From: Bacteroides mediterraneensis
GTDB taxonomy: Bacteria > Bacteroidota > Bacteroidia > Bacteroidales > Bacteroidaceae
Direction: 5' to 3'
Assembly (NCBI RefSeq): GCF_025993685.1
Contig: NZ_DAJPEN010000001.1
Coordinates: 2,666,001 to 2,730,000 of the forward strand
DNA: 64,000 nucleotides
In this document: piece by piece, positions 1 to 8,378 of the stretch
Layout of the letters: each line of letters starts with the position of its first letter
Numbering within the stretch: position 1 is the stretch's first letter
Program-made: the position numbers and the translations under genes
The notes under the pieces: generated by a model
Seen by the model: the letters and a program-made list of their open reading frames with translations, nothing else
What the model was told of the DNA's origin: nothing
The model's database searches: none

Positions 1-1497
1 TCCTACACCGGAAGCATGCTTGAAGTGTCCAACACATTGGGCACCCACACTGAAGACATCACCATGGGGTATTATGCCGCTTCGGCCGGAATGGCGGTAG
101 CCTATCCCATTGTCCCCAAAGTACTCGAAGCCCTTTCCTCCAAGTTCCTGTTGCTGACCAACCTGACCCTGCAATTCTTTCTCAGCTGGATATGTGCTCG
201 TTCGCAAAACATCGACCTGGTCATTATCTGCAGCTTCTTCATCGGCTTTCTGAAAGGTTTCCTCATGCTCTGGTTCATCCGAAGGGCCACCAAGATTTTC
301 AGTCCCAAGAACGTACGAAGCGAGTTTTATTCTTATTTTTATCCGCTGGTGTTTGCCGGAGGACAGGTATCCATGGTACTTACTGCCGAACTGGCTTACC
401 ATTATAATTGGCAGTATATGTACTACTTCATGATGCTGCTCCTCATGACTGCCATCCTGATAGTGATTATCTGTTTCCGGCACGACCGCCCGTTGAAGCC
501 CATACCGCTCTCTGAACTTCATCTGCGCGAGATGCTGGTCATTGCCACCGGACTCCTGATGCTTGTCTATGTCATCAACTATGGGAAAGTGCTCGACTGG
601 ACTTCCTCCTTCAAAATCCGGCTCTATATCGTCATTGCTCCCATTCTGATTGCCTTTTTCATCTGGCAGCAATACCACTCCAAACATCCCTTTGTCAGTT
701 TGGCTCCATTGTATCAGCCCAAAGCCATCGTAGGCTATCTGTATATGATGCTGGTCATGTTTTTCAGTACCTCCACCACCCTGCTCACCAACTACATGAC
801 AAGCATCCTGAAGGTAGACAGCACACACACTTATTTACTCTATGGTTACCTGTTACCAGGTTATGCCCTGGGTGCTTTCATCTGTTTCTGGTGGTTCCGC
901 TGGCAACGGTGGCGTTTCCGTTTTCTGATTGCCGGAGGAATGGGATGCTTTGCCGCCTTCTTCGGTATCCTGTATTTCACCGTATCCCCCGACAGCACCT
1001 ACGAGATGCTTTTCCTCCCCGTGTTTCTGCGAGGGCTGGGCATGCTGGTACTGATCATCGCTTTTGCCTTGTTTGCCGTAGAAGAACTCAATCCCAAATA
1101 CCTGCTGGCCAATGCCTTTTTCCTGATTTCCTTCCGGTCAGTGCTGGCCCCCATTCTGGCTACCTCTTTTTATAGCAACGCGCTTTATCGGATGGAACAA
1201 AAATACTTACATACCTTGTCGGAGACCGTCAGCCAGACCGACCCGCTGGCCGCCAGCCGGTTCAACCAGTCACTCAGCCAATATCTTTCACAAGGACACG
1301 AATATACCGAAGCCACCCAGATGGCGACCCAGAGCCTCTATGCCACTCTGCAACAACAAAGCCTGTTGCTTTCGCTCAAACATATACTAGGCTATCTGTT
1401 TGTCATCACCCTGGTCATCGCCATCGTTTCACGCTTCATCCCCTTCCACAAGACTATTCGTGTAAGATATGCCAAAACCGGGGATGATATGGTATAA
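1..1497 (+). CDS. MFS multidrug/solute exporter, 5' end outside the window
   Basis: The frame is open to the left edge (codons before the first Met at 16 are all sense), so the N terminus is missing and about 498 residues are visible. The protein is a chain of hydrophobic helices with short charged loops, ending in a last helix and the basic tail RVRYAKTGDDMV. This fits the 14-helix DHA2/EmrB-type drug-proton antiporters of the major facilitator superfamily in the inner membrane. In Bacteroidetes such genes usually follow a TolC-like channel and a HlyD-type adaptor; those would lie to the left and cannot be seen. A strong hairpin follows at once, so this is the last gene of its operon. The substrate cannot be told from sequence. 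Confidence 0.8.
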   Translation, partial: SYTGSMLEVSNTLGTHTEDITMGYYAASAGMAVAYPIVPKVLEALSSKFLLLTNLTLQFFLSWICARSQNIDLVIICSFFIGFLKGFLMLWFIRRATKIFSPKNVRSEFYSYFYPLVFAGGQVSMVLTAELAYHYNWQYMYYFMMLLLMTAILIVIICFRHDRPLKPIPLSELHLREMLVIATGLLMLVYVINYGKVLDWTSSFKIRLYIVIAPILIAFFIWQQYHSKHPFVSLAPLYQPKAIVGYLYMMLVMFFSTSTTLLTNYMTSILKVDSTHTYLLYGYLLPGYALGAFICFWWFRWQRWRFRFLIAGGMGCFAAFFGILYFTVSPDSTYEMLFLPVFLRGLGMLVLIIAFALFAVEELNPKYLLANAFFLISFRSVLAPILATSFYSNALYRMEQKYLHTLSETVSQTDPLAASRFNQSLSQYLSQGHEYTEATQMATQSLYATLQQQSLLLSLKHILGYLFVITLVIAIVSRFIPFHKTIRVRYAKTGDDMV

Positions 1498-1507
1498 AAC
1501 AGCATAA

Positions 1508-1544
1508 AAAAACAGCGGAAAGAAAAAATCCTTCCGCTGTTTTT
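1508..1544. terminator. bidirectional intrinsic terminator
   Basis: The arms AAAAACAGCGGAA (1508-1520) and TTCCGCTGTTTTT (1532-1544) pair perfectly over 13 bp with an 11-nt A-rich loop. There are U tracts on both strands, so it can end the exporter on the plus strand and the small gene on the minus strand. Confidence 0.9.
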
Positions 1545-1556
1545 ATAAAAATTTCA

Positions 1557-1808
1557 TCAGAATTCAATAATCAATGACTTGCGAGGAGAAACCACAAGAT
1601 TCTTTGTCAAATCAATTTTCTTCCCGCTCGATACATCTCTACCTTCTTTAGAATCCTTAGTCAAGACAGTATAGTACTCCGCAGCCAAAGTCTGCTCATC
1701 ACTCGTACTATTCAGCACAATCATTTCAGTTTTTCCGTCATGTACATGAGAATACATATATATTCCTCGCTGAGGAATATGATACTTCACTGTTCTGTTT
1801 TCTGCCAT
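1557..1808 (-). CDS. free-standing cyclomaltodextrinase/neopullulanase C-terminal domain (83 aa)
   Basis: The 83-residue product resembles the C-terminal beta-sandwich of Bacteroides neopullulanase (SusA) and related GH13 enzymes: an entry strand reading GIYMYSHVHDGKTEMIVLNSTSDEQ-like, then a segment ending ...SGKKIDL...LVVSPRKSLIIEF, the usual end of those enzymes. No catalytic barrel lies upstream; the next gene on the strand is purT. It has its own -7 promoter element and a terminator, and no signal peptide. It may be an expressed remnant of a lost amylase gene or a small stand-alone carbohydrate-binding protein. Family assignment is by eye. Confidence 0.6.
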   Translation of the reverse strand: MAENRTVKYHIPQRGIYMYSHVHDGKTEMIVLNSTSDEQTLAAEYYTVLTKDSKEGRDVSSGKKIDLTKNLVVSPRKSLIIEF

Positions 1809-1837
1809 ATACGTTGTTTAGTTTAATTTTGCGAGGG

Positions 1838-1845
1838 CAAATATA
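1838..1845 (-). promoter_or_regulatory. -7 promoter element of the 83-aa gene
   Basis: On the minus strand this reads TATATTTG, a full match to the Bacteroidetes -7 consensus TAnnTTTG, about 30 nt before the start codon. No clear -33 TTG is seen. Confidence 0.55.
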
Positions 1846-1924
1846 TGTATTTAAAACATAATTTATAAACATAACAGCAAAGATTTTAATGTATTTATTC
1901 ATTTTTTATGACATAAATCAAATT

Positions 1925-3094
1925 TTAATATACTTCCACCTTCGCAGCCAGCGACTTACACTTGTCACGAAGTGCATCCAAGTCTCCATCGTTCTTGTCA
2001 TAACAAACCACAACTCCCATACGGCGGTTCAGGCGAGTGGTCGGTTTGCCAAAGATGCGGAGATAGGTATTCGGCTGAGAACAAACCAGTTCCTCACCTC
2101 TGTACTGCGGAGCTTTCTGGCTGGCAATCGGAGAAAGAATCACTGCACTTGCACCAATGTGTTCCTGCGTAATGCCCGGGATAGGCAGCCCCAGTACCGC
2201 ATACAGATGCAGTTCAAACTCATTCAGATTCTGCGTATTGGCCAAAGTAACCATACCCGTATCGTGCGGACGAGGAGAAAGTTCAGAGAAATATACTCCA
2301 TTTTCATGGCTCAGGAAGAATTCCACTCCCCACAGACCATATCCTGTCAGCGCTTTTGTCACCTTGTCGGCCATCCGTTGTGCCTCAGCCAGATGTTCCG
2401 GTGCGATATGAGCCGGCTGGAAACTTTCACGATAGTCTCCTCCCTTCTGCACGTGTCCGATAGGAGGACAGAACAAAGTCGGTCCGTTCTTCTGGGTCAC
2501 TGTCAGCAAAGTGATTTCACTGTCAAAATGAATGAATTCCTCTACAATCAGTTCCTTGATATCGCCACGGCTGCCGTTGCATCCATATTCCCATGAATAT
2601 TTCAGGTCTTCTTCAGATTTTGCGACTGACTGGCCTTTGCCGGAAGACGACATCAACGGTTTGATGACACACGGATAACCGATCTTGCTGGCTGCCTCTT
2701 TCAGTTCCTCATAAGAGGAAGCATAAAAATACTTCGCAGTTTTCAGTCCCAGTTCCTTGGCTGCCAAATCACGGATAGCCTTACGGTTCATCGTAAAGTT
2801 CACCGCACGCGCACTCGGCACGACTTGAATACCTTCTTTTTCCAAATGATAAAGCCGTTCAGTACGTATTGCTTCTATTTCAGGAACAATAATATCCGGA
2901 CGATACTTTTCTACCACACGGTCCAAAGCCTCTCCATCCAACATACTGAATACCTCGCACGCATCTGCCACCTGCATAGCCGGTGCACCTGCATAAGAGT
3001 CACACGCAATCACATACTGGCCCAAGCGCTGGGCTGCAATGGTAAATTCCTTACCAAGTTCTCCGGAACCTAACAAAAGTATTTTTTTAGTCAT
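1925..3094 (-). CDS. purT: formate-dependent phosphoribosylglycinamide formyltransferase 2
   Basis: This 389-aa cytosolic ATP-grasp enzyme makes formyl-GAR from GAR, formate and ATP, the third step of purine synthesis. The N-terminal nucleotide-fold motif LLGSGELGKE (about residues 6-15), the EIEAIRTE segment and the ATP-grasp loop YPCVIKPLMSSSGKGQS are typical, and the length matches the family. The frame runs 10 codons upstream of 3094, but MTKKILLLGSGELG is the family start and the promoter element at 3122-3129 would lie inside the longer version. It is a single-gene unit between the small amylase-domain gene and the META lipoprotein. Confidence 0.95.
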   Translation of the reverse strand: MTKKILLLGSGELGKEFTIAAQRLGQYVIACDSYAGAPAMQVADACEVFSMLDGEALDRVVEKYRPDIIVPEIEAIRTERLYHLEKEGIQVVPSARAVNFTMNRKAIRDLAAKELGLKTAKYFYASSYEELKEAASKIGYPCVIKPLMSSSGKGQSVAKSEEDLKYSWEYGCNGSRGDIKELIVEEFIHFDSEITLLTVTQKNGPTLFCPPIGHVQKGGDYRESFQPAHIAPEHLAEAQRMADKVTKALTGYGLWGVEFFLSHENGVYFSELSPRPHDTGMVTLANTQNLNEFELHLYAVLGLPIPGITQEHIGASAVILSPIASQKAPQYRGEELVCSQPNTYLRIFGKPTTRLNRRMGVVVCYDKNDGDLDALRDKCKSLAAKVEVY

Positions 3095-3121
3095 ATATAT
3101 AAGGTTTATGCTTCTTTCCTG

Positions 3122-3129
3122 CAAAGATA
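3122..3129 (-). promoter_or_regulatory. -7 promoter element of purT
   Basis: Reads TATCTTTG on the minus strand (TAnnTTTG consensus), 28 nt before the purT start chosen here, which supports that start. No good -33 element is seen. Confidence 0.65.
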
Positions 3130-3169
3130 ATATTTTTCTTCGGACCTTATACCATGACCTGCCGATTTA

Positions 3170-3967
3170 TCAAGCCTCAGTTTCTGCCTCAGCCAGCTTC
3201 TTCAAGGTCAGCAATTCAGTGCCGTCTTCGCCCGACAAGCTCACCGTACCATTTTCTTTCACCTCAAAACTGCGCACCTTGTTCAATGCATCCAGAATAT
3301 TCCTTTCCGTTTCCATATCCGGACAAGCCATCATGGTGGAAATCATCTGGCTGAACTGCAAAGACGAGGGCTTCCCTTCTTCCTGAGAGAACCCGCCATT
3401 GATGGTGTTGCAACTGGCATTTCCATACACCCGTTTCTCTGCCAGGTCGAAAGTCAGCTGCGGTGTTTTTTCCGTTTTGCCGATTTCAGTTCCATTGACG
3501 GTTATAATCTGCCACGTTCCTTCCAAATCGTTTAAAGACACTTCCTTTACTTCCCGTTTCTGCAACAGGATAACCGATTTTCCATCGGCATCGTTCAAAG
3601 ATATACCTTCACCGACTTCTTCATATCCGGCCACCTTATTTAAAGCTTCCAGCACACTCTGTTCCACCTTCATGTCCGGACACATCATCCGGGTAGCTCC
3701 CACCTGTTCAAATGAAATCTTTCCTGCGTTCAGCGTGTCCAAGTTGAATGTACCCACCAGACGGTTGCATCCCGCATTACCATACAAGCGGTGTTCAGCG
3801 TTGTCAAAACCCAGATAAGGCGTATTTTCCGCACTCACTTTTTCCCCGTTCACTTCCACGATGTTCCATTCCCCTGAAAAATCAGCCACGGCTACCGAGT
3901 TCTTTCCCGCGCCGCAGCTCATCAGCAGACAGGCAAAAGCCGCTGCTGCCAAATACTTTCTATTCAT
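3170..3967 (-). CDS. double META-domain (HslJ-like) lipoprotein
   Basis: The 265-aa protein starts with a lipoprotein signal (hydrophobic run, then LLMSC, Cys18). Two tandem META domains follow, about residues 28-135 and 145-258. Both carry the signatures W-x-(I/V)-x-x-V-N-G, YGNAxCN and M-(M/A)-CPDM. META proteins of the HslJ type are linked to heat and novobiocin tolerance in E. coli, but the molecular role is unknown; here it would sit in the periplasm on a lipid anchor. The two domains look like an internal duplication. It has its own promoter at 4034-4041. Confidence 0.85.
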   Translation of the reverse strand: MNRKYLAAAAFACLLMSCGAGKNSVAVADFSGEWNIVEVNGEKVSAENTPYLGFDNAEHRLYGNAGCNRLVGTFNLDTLNAGKISFEQVGATRMMCPDMKVEQSVLEALNKVAGYEEVGEGISLNDADGKSVILLQKREVKEVSLNDLEGTWQIITVNGTEIGKTEKTPQLTFDLAEKRVYGNASCNTINGGFSQEEGKPSSLQFSQMISTMMACPDMETERNILDALNKVRSFEVKENGTVSLSGEDGTELLTLKKLAEAETEA

Positions 3968-4003
3968 AACTTGTTTCTCTTTAATCGTAATTCCATTTAC
4001 ACA

Positions 4004-4027
4004 AACAATTCATTTTTAAGAATTGTT
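4004..4027. repeat. inverted repeat at the transcription start of the META gene
   Basis: AACAATTC (4004-4011) and GAATTGTT (4020-4027) are perfect inverted arms with an 8-nt spacer. They lie 7-30 nt downstream of the minus-strand -7 element, so they would overlap the first bases of the transcript. This could be an operator or a 5' hairpin. Confidence 0.4.
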
Positions 4028-4033
4028 CATTTA

Positions 4034-4041
4034 CAAAAATA
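4034..4041 (-). promoter_or_regulatory. -7 promoter element of the META lipoprotein gene
   Basis: Reads TATTTTTG on the minus strand, a full match to TAnnTTTG, about 67 nt upstream of the start codon. Confidence 0.55.
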
Positions 4042-4083
4042 CGGATATCCCTCGAATACTGCACCATGTTTGGATTTATTTTC

Positions 4084-4115
4084 TATCTTTGCATGTTGAA
4101 CGGTAACGTTTACCG
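4084..4115 (+). promoter_or_regulatory. promoter and palindromic operator candidate of the polyamine gene
   Basis: TATCTTTG at 4084-4091 is a full -7 match. CGGTAA (4101-4106) and TTACCG (4110-4115) form an inverted repeat with a 3-nt centre, placed right at or just after the expected transcription start. A repressor site there would block initiation; no regulator gene is adjacent. Confidence 0.5.
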
Positions 4116-4140
4116 GGCATTTAAAGTATCAAATTAATAA

Positions 4141-5334
4141 ATGAGTAAAGTATTGATTATCGGTGCAGGCGGTGTAGGTACCGTTGTTGCACACAAAGTG
4201 GCTCAGCATCCGGAAGTCTTCTCCGAAGTCATGATTGCAAGCCGCACACAGTCCAAATGCGACGCTATTGTCAAAGCAATTGGCAATCCTCACATCAAAA
4301 CCGCCAAGGTAGATGCCGACAATGTGGATGAACTTGTGTCTTTATTCAACAGTTTTAAACCCGAAATCGTTATTAACGTAGCACTTCCCTACCAGGATTT
4401 AACGATTATGGAAGCATGTCTGCAAACGGGAGTGAACTACTTGGATACAGCAAACTACGAGCCGAAAGACGAGGCTCACTTTGAATACAGCTGGCAATGG
4501 GCTTACAAGAAACGTTTTGAGGAAGCCGGACTGACCGCCATTCTGGGTTGTGGATTCGACCCGGGAGTAAGTGGAGTATATACCGCATACGCAGCCAAGC
4601 ATCATTTCGATGAAATCCAGTACCTGGACATCGTGGACTGCAACGCCGGAAACCACCACAAGGCTTTTGCCACCAACTTCAACCCGGAAATCAACATCCG
4701 CGAAATCACTCAGAACGGACGTTACTACGAGAACGGACAATGGATTACAACCAAACCGTTGGAATTCCACAAGGACCTGACTTATCCGAACATCGGCCCG
4801 CGCGATTCTTATCTTCTGTACCACGAAGAACTGGAATCACTGGTCAAGAACTTCCCGACCATCAAGCGTGCCCGCTTCTGGATGACCTTTGGTCAGGAAT
4901 ATCTGACTCACCTGCGCGTGATTCAGGACATCGGTATGGCCAGCATCGAGCCTATCAACTACAACGGCATGCAAATTGTTCCGTTGCAGTTCCTGAAAGC
5001 CGTGCTGCCTAACCCGCAGGATTTGGGTGAAAACTACGAAGGAGAGACTTCCATCGGATGCCGTATCCGGGGTATCAAGGACGGACAAGAACATACTTAC
5101 TACGTGTACAACAACTGCTCTCACCAGGCTGCTTACAAAGAGACAGGCATGCAGGGTGTAAGTTATACCACCGGCGTACCGGCTATGATTGGTGCCATGA
5201 TGTTCCTGAAAGGCCTGTGGAAGCGTCCGGGAGTATGGAACGTGGAAGAATTCGACCCAGACCCATTCATGGATGCCCTGAACAAATACGGACTGCCTTG
5301 GCATGAAGTGTTCGACGGCGACCTGGAACTGTAA
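4141..5334 (+). CDS. carboxyspermidine/carboxynorspermidine dehydrogenase (saccharopine dehydrogenase family)
   Basis: The 397-aa protein begins with an NAD(P)-binding fold (VLIIGAGGVGTVVAHK, about residues 4-19) and has the motifs YLDTANYEP, GCGFDPGVSGVYTAYA and ISSIGCRIRG-like TSIGCRIRG of the saccharopine dehydrogenase family. In Bacteroidetes this subgroup makes carboxyspermidine or carboxynorspermidine from aspartate semialdehyde and a diamine, the first step of the alternative spermidine route. The partner decarboxylase is not in the window. It is a single gene with its own promoter and terminator. Confidence 0.85.
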   Translation: MSKVLIIGAGGVGTVVAHKVAQHPEVFSEVMIASRTQSKCDAIVKAIGNPHIKTAKVDADNVDELVSLFNSFKPEIVINVALPYQDLTIMEACLQTGVNYLDTANYEPKDEAHFEYSWQWAYKKRFEEAGLTAILGCGFDPGVSGVYTAYAAKHHFDEIQYLDIVDCNAGNHHKAFATNFNPEINIREITQNGRYYENGQWITTKPLEFHKDLTYPNIGPRDSYLLYHEELESLVKNFPTIKRARFWMTFGQEYLTHLRVIQDIGMASIEPINYNGMQIVPLQFLKAVLPNPQDLGENYEGETSIGCRIRGIKDGQEHTYYVYNNCSHQAAYKETGMQGVSYTTGVPAMIGAMMFLKGLWKRPGVWNVEEFDPDPFMDALNKYGLPWHEVFDGDLEL

Positions 5335-5362
5335 TTGATTGAAAGATTATCTATGATTAAAG

Positions 5363-5417
5363 AATCAAGAATGGAGAACCGGAACACTCATTCTTCATTC
5401 TTGGTTCTTTTCTTTTT
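5363..5417 (+). terminator. intrinsic terminator after the dehydrogenase
   Basis: TCAAGAATGGAGAA (5365-5378) pairs imperfectly with TTCTTCATTCTTGG (5391-5404), followed by a pyrimidine-rich tail (TTCTTTTCTTTTTT). Confidence 0.7.
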
Positions 5418-5441
5418 TCCCACTTTTACAAAGAAACAATT

Positions 5442-5891
5442 ATGAACATAGGAGACAAAGCTCCCGAAATACTGGGAATCAACGAAAAAGGTGAAGAAGT
5501 CCGCCTGAGCGACTACGCAGGCAAGAAAATCGTACTCTATTTCTATCCCAAGGATATGACTTCGGGCTGTACGGCACAGGCCTGCAACCTCCGTGACAAC
5601 TACGCCGAACTCCAGAAAGCCGGCTACGAAATCATTGGCGTGAGCATCAACGACGAGAAGTCACACCAGAAATTCATCGAAAAAAACCAGCTTCCGTTCA
5701 CGCTGATTGCCGACACCGACCACAAACTGGTGGAAACCTTCGGCGTTTGGGGAGAAAAAAGCATGTACGGACGCAAATACATGGGTACCTTCCGTACCAC
5801 TTTCATTATTAACGAACAAGGCATCATCGAACGGATTATTTCACCCAAAGAAGTGAAGACCAAAGATCATGCCGCACAAATCCTACAATAA
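5442..5891 (+). CDS. bcp: thioredoxin-dependent thiol peroxidase (BCP/PrxQ)
   Basis: The 149-aa cytosolic peroxiredoxin reduces hydrogen peroxide and organic hydroperoxides with electrons from thioredoxin. The active-site segment DMTSGCTAQACNLRD holds the peroxidatic Cys43 and a resolving Cys48, the five-residue spacing of the two-Cys PrxQ type. FRTTFIINEQGII near the end is the usual C-terminal strand pair. Only 2 nt separate its stop from recA, so the two are probably co-transcribed, placing oxidant defence with DNA repair. Confidence 0.95.
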   Translation: MNIGDKAPEILGINEKGEEVRLSDYAGKKIVLYFYPKDMTSGCTAQACNLRDNYAELQKAGYEIIGVSINDEKSHQKFIEKNQLPFTLIADTDHKLVETFGVWGEKSMYGRKYMGTFRTTFIINEQGIIERIISPKEVKTKDHAAQILQ

Positions 5892-5893
5892 TT

Positions 5894-6943
5894 ATGGCAA
5901 AGAAAGACGAACTTGAATTTGAAGGAGGCATTGAAAACGCCCCCAAACCCGATAACAGTGAAAAACTGAAAGCCTTGCAAGCCGCCATGGACAAAATTGA
6001 GAAGAGCTTCGGAAAAGGCTCCATCATGAAAATGGGCGACGACCACGTGCAGGAAGTAGAAGTCATCCCGACCGGCTCCATTGCCCTGAATGCGGCATTG
6101 GGCGTAGGTGGTTATCCGAAGGGACGTATCATCGAAATCTATGGTCCGGAATCTTCCGGTAAGACCACACTGGCCATCCATGCCATCGCCGAAGCACAGA
6201 AAGCCGGCGGTATTGCCGCTTTCATCGATGCAGAACATGCTTTCGACCGTTTTTATGCAGCCAAGCTGGGAGTGGACATCGACAACTTGTGGATTTCACA
6301 GCCCGACAACGGCGAGCAGGCATTGGAGATTGCCGAACAGTTGATTCGTTCTTCCGCCATCGACATCATTGTCATCGACTCTGTAGCAGCCCTGACCCCG
6401 AAAGCTGAAATTGAAGGCGACATGGGCGACAACAAGGTAGGTCTGCAAGCCCGACTGATGTCACAGGCCCTGCGCAAGCTGACTTCTGCCATCAGCAAGA
6501 CCAACACGACCTGTATCTTCATCAACCAGCTGCGTGAGAAAATCGGTGTCATGTTCGGCAACCCGGAAACCACTACCGGTGGTAACGCATTGAAGTTCTA
6601 TGCATCTGTCCGTCTGGATATCCGTCGTGCCTCTCAGCTGAAAGACGGTGAAGAAGTCATCGGTAACCAGGTACGCGTGAAGGTCGTAAAGAACAAAGTG
6701 GCTCCTCCTTTCCGCAAAGCCGAATTCGACATCATGTTCGGTGAAGGTATTTCCCGCAGCGGTGAAATCATCGACTTGGGTGCCGAACTGGGTATCATCA
6801 AGAAAAGCGGTTCATGGTACAGCTACAACGACACCAAACTGGGACAGGGCCGCGATGCCGCCAAACAATGCATCCAGGACAATCCGGAACTGGCCGACGA
6901 GCTGGAAAAACTGATTTTCGATGCATTGAAGGACAAAGAATAA
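5894..6943 (+). CDS. recA: RecA recombinase
   Basis: The 349-aa DNA-dependent ATPase drives homologous strand exchange and the SOS response. Walker A GPESSGKTT is at residues 84-92, the Walker B segment IDIIVIDSVAALTP follows, and the L2/DNA-binding part FINQLREKIGVMFGNPETTTGG is intact. The length is usual for Bacteroidetes. It follows bcp by 2 nt and no promoter is seen between them. A hairpin at 6969 ends the unit. Confidence 0.99.
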   Translation: MAKKDELEFEGGIENAPKPDNSEKLKALQAAMDKIEKSFGKGSIMKMGDDHVQEVEVIPTGSIALNAALGVGGYPKGRIIEIYGPESSGKTTLAIHAIAEAQKAGGIAAFIDAEHAFDRFYAAKLGVDIDNLWISQPDNGEQALEIAEQLIRSSAIDIIVIDSVAALTPKAEIEGDMGDNKVGLQARLMSQALRKLTSAISKTNTTCIFINQLREKIGVMFGNPETTTGGNALKFYASVRLDIRRASQLKDGEEVIGNQVRVKVVKNKVAPPFRKAEFDIMFGEGISRSGEIIDLGAELGIIKKSGSWYSYNDTKLGQGRDAAKQCIQDNPELADELEKLIFDALKDKE

Positions 6944-6968
6944 GCCTCTTCTTTTCCATCAATAGAGG

Positions 6969-7014
6969 AACGGGTTCTACTTTGCTGAAATACGGCAAGT
7001 GAACCCGTTTTTTT
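6969..7014 (+). terminator. intrinsic terminator of bcp-recA
   Basis: AACGGGTTC (6969-6977) pairs with GAACCCGTT (7001-7009) across a 23-nt loop, followed by a run of T to 7014. Confidence 0.85.
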
Positions 7015-7287
7015 ATGCATCAACAACTACAGAAACATCTCATTCACAGCCGAATTCTGTGAAGATATCCAGACTTCTCCCCCATTTCTTCCCAGCCCTA
7101 TGGCTATTTCTCTGTCCCGCACTGTAAAACAGAACTATTTCCCGGAGAAAAACAATATGCATGCCTGCGTTTTACATTTATCAAACGGCTCTACTGTACC
7201 CCCATCGTTTCCACAGCCTTATCCCTATTTCCCCGCCATAAAACTTTTTTCTCTCTCAAAAGCAGCGAAAAAAACAAAAAAATACGC
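7015..7287. other. non-coding stretch between recA and the peptidase gene
   Basis: The gap between recA and the next start is 390 nt. Beyond the recA terminator and the promoter element at 7288 there is no hairpin, RNA gene or convincing coding signal. The peptidase reading frame happens to stay open back to 7100, but that part has poor codon quality and lies upstream of the promoter. Confidence 0.6.
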
Positions 7288-7295
7288 TATATTTA
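7288..7295 (+). promoter_or_regulatory. -7 promoter element of the peptidase gene
   Basis: TATATTTA matches TAnnTTTG at 7 of 8 positions, 38 nt before the start codon at 7334. Confidence 0.5.
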
Positions 7296-7333
7296 CCACA
7301 AAGAATTATTTTGAATCACTAAAGAACAAAACT

Positions 7334-8305
7334 ATGACCTTAAAGCATCAATTTCTTTTCATACTTTGTCTGGCTTTTTCCACTGTGGCTTCGTGGGCAC
7401 AGAGTAATAAATTCACCAATTCGGCTTTCCGTTTTGCCACTCGTGCAGAAGCTCAAATGCTGATTACGGAACTGGACGACTATACCCGCAACTGGAACCA
7501 GTTTGACATCGACGTACGCTTGCAGAAACCGCAAGGACGCAAGTCCGAACTGCTGCAGTTCGCCATGGACCAGACCCTCAACTGGAGCGACAAGGACAAG
7601 GAGCGCATCAGCAAGGCCATGAAAACCCTGGATGCTGAAATCAAAAAACAAAAATACAACCTGAACTTTCCCAAAGAAATCATCTTCGTGAAAACCACAC
7701 AGAAAGAAGAAGGAAGCGCACAGGCCTACACCCGCATGAACTGGATTGCCATCGGCGAAGAAGCGCTGTCAAACAATTCAGATGAGGACTTGCAGTACTT
7801 GGTGGCACACGAACTGTTCCACTTACTGACCCGACAGAATGCCGACTTCAAAAAAGACATGTACCAGCTTATCGGGTTCTCCGTCATCGAAAAAGAAATC
7901 CTGTTCCCGTCCGACCTGGCTGAGAAACGTATCTCAAATCCGGATATCAGCCGCTATGACAGCTACGGAACTTTCACCATCGGCGGACAGAAACAATATT
8001 GCACCATGGTGATTTATACCGACAAACCCTACGAAGGAAATACATTGGTGGATTATCTGAAAATAGGACTTGTCCCCCTGAACGGAGATTTTATTCCTAT
8101 CCAGAAAGCGGGAAAGACTCTTATTTATACGTTAGATGAAGCCGAAGACTTCTACACACAGGTTGGTAAAAACACCAGCTACGTCATCCACCCGGAAGAA
8201 ATCATGGCCGATAATTTCGCCTACACGTTGATTGGAAAGAAAGACCTTCCCAATCCGGAGCTTATCCAAGGAGTACAGAAAATATTGAAAGCCAACAACC
8301 TGTAA
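7334..8305 (+). CDS. secreted zinc metallopeptidase with HELFH motif
   Basis: The 323-aa protein has a cleavable signal peptide (about residues 1-22, ...TVASWAQS) and the zinc motif VAHELFHLL, with His159, catalytic Glu160 and His163. Near the C terminus HPEEIMADNFAY offers Glu288/289 as third metal ligand, the gluzincin arrangement. It should act in the periplasm or outside. The exact MEROPS family is not clear. The start at 7334 is chosen because the signal peptide begins there and the promoter lies between it and the upstream in-frame ATG at 7100. Substrate unknown. Confidence 0.75.
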   Translation: MTLKHQFLFILCLAFSTVASWAQSNKFTNSAFRFATRAEAQMLITELDDYTRNWNQFDIDVRLQKPQGRKSELLQFAMDQTLNWSDKDKERISKAMKTLDAEIKKQKYNLNFPKEIIFVKTTQKEEGSAQAYTRMNWIAIGEEALSNNSDEDLQYLVAHELFHLLTRQNADFKKDMYQLIGFSVIEKEILFPSDLAEKRISNPDISRYDSYGTFTIGGQKQYCTMVIYTDKPYEGNTLVDYLKIGLVPLNGDFIPIQKAGKTLIYTLDEAEDFYTQVGKNTSYVIHPEEIMADNFAYTLIGKKDLPNPELIQGVQKILKANNL

Positions 8306-8331
8306 TCCAATTCTTTTACAAATCATACAAA

Positions 8332-8363
8332 AAAGTCAGGCCCTTTCGAGGTGACCTGACTTT
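8332..8363. terminator. bidirectional terminator between convergent genes
   Basis: AAAGTCAGG (8332-8340) pairs with CCTGACTTT (8355-8363). It lies between the stop of the peptidase (plus) and the stop of the amidase (minus) and has A/T flanks on both sides. Confidence 0.8.
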
Positions 8364-8378
8364 CTTTGTATAATAGGC

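Noticed and set aside
7100..7333. Upstream extension of the metallopeptidase gene
   Set aside because: Signal peptide begins at 7334 and the promoter element at 7288 lies inside the extension.
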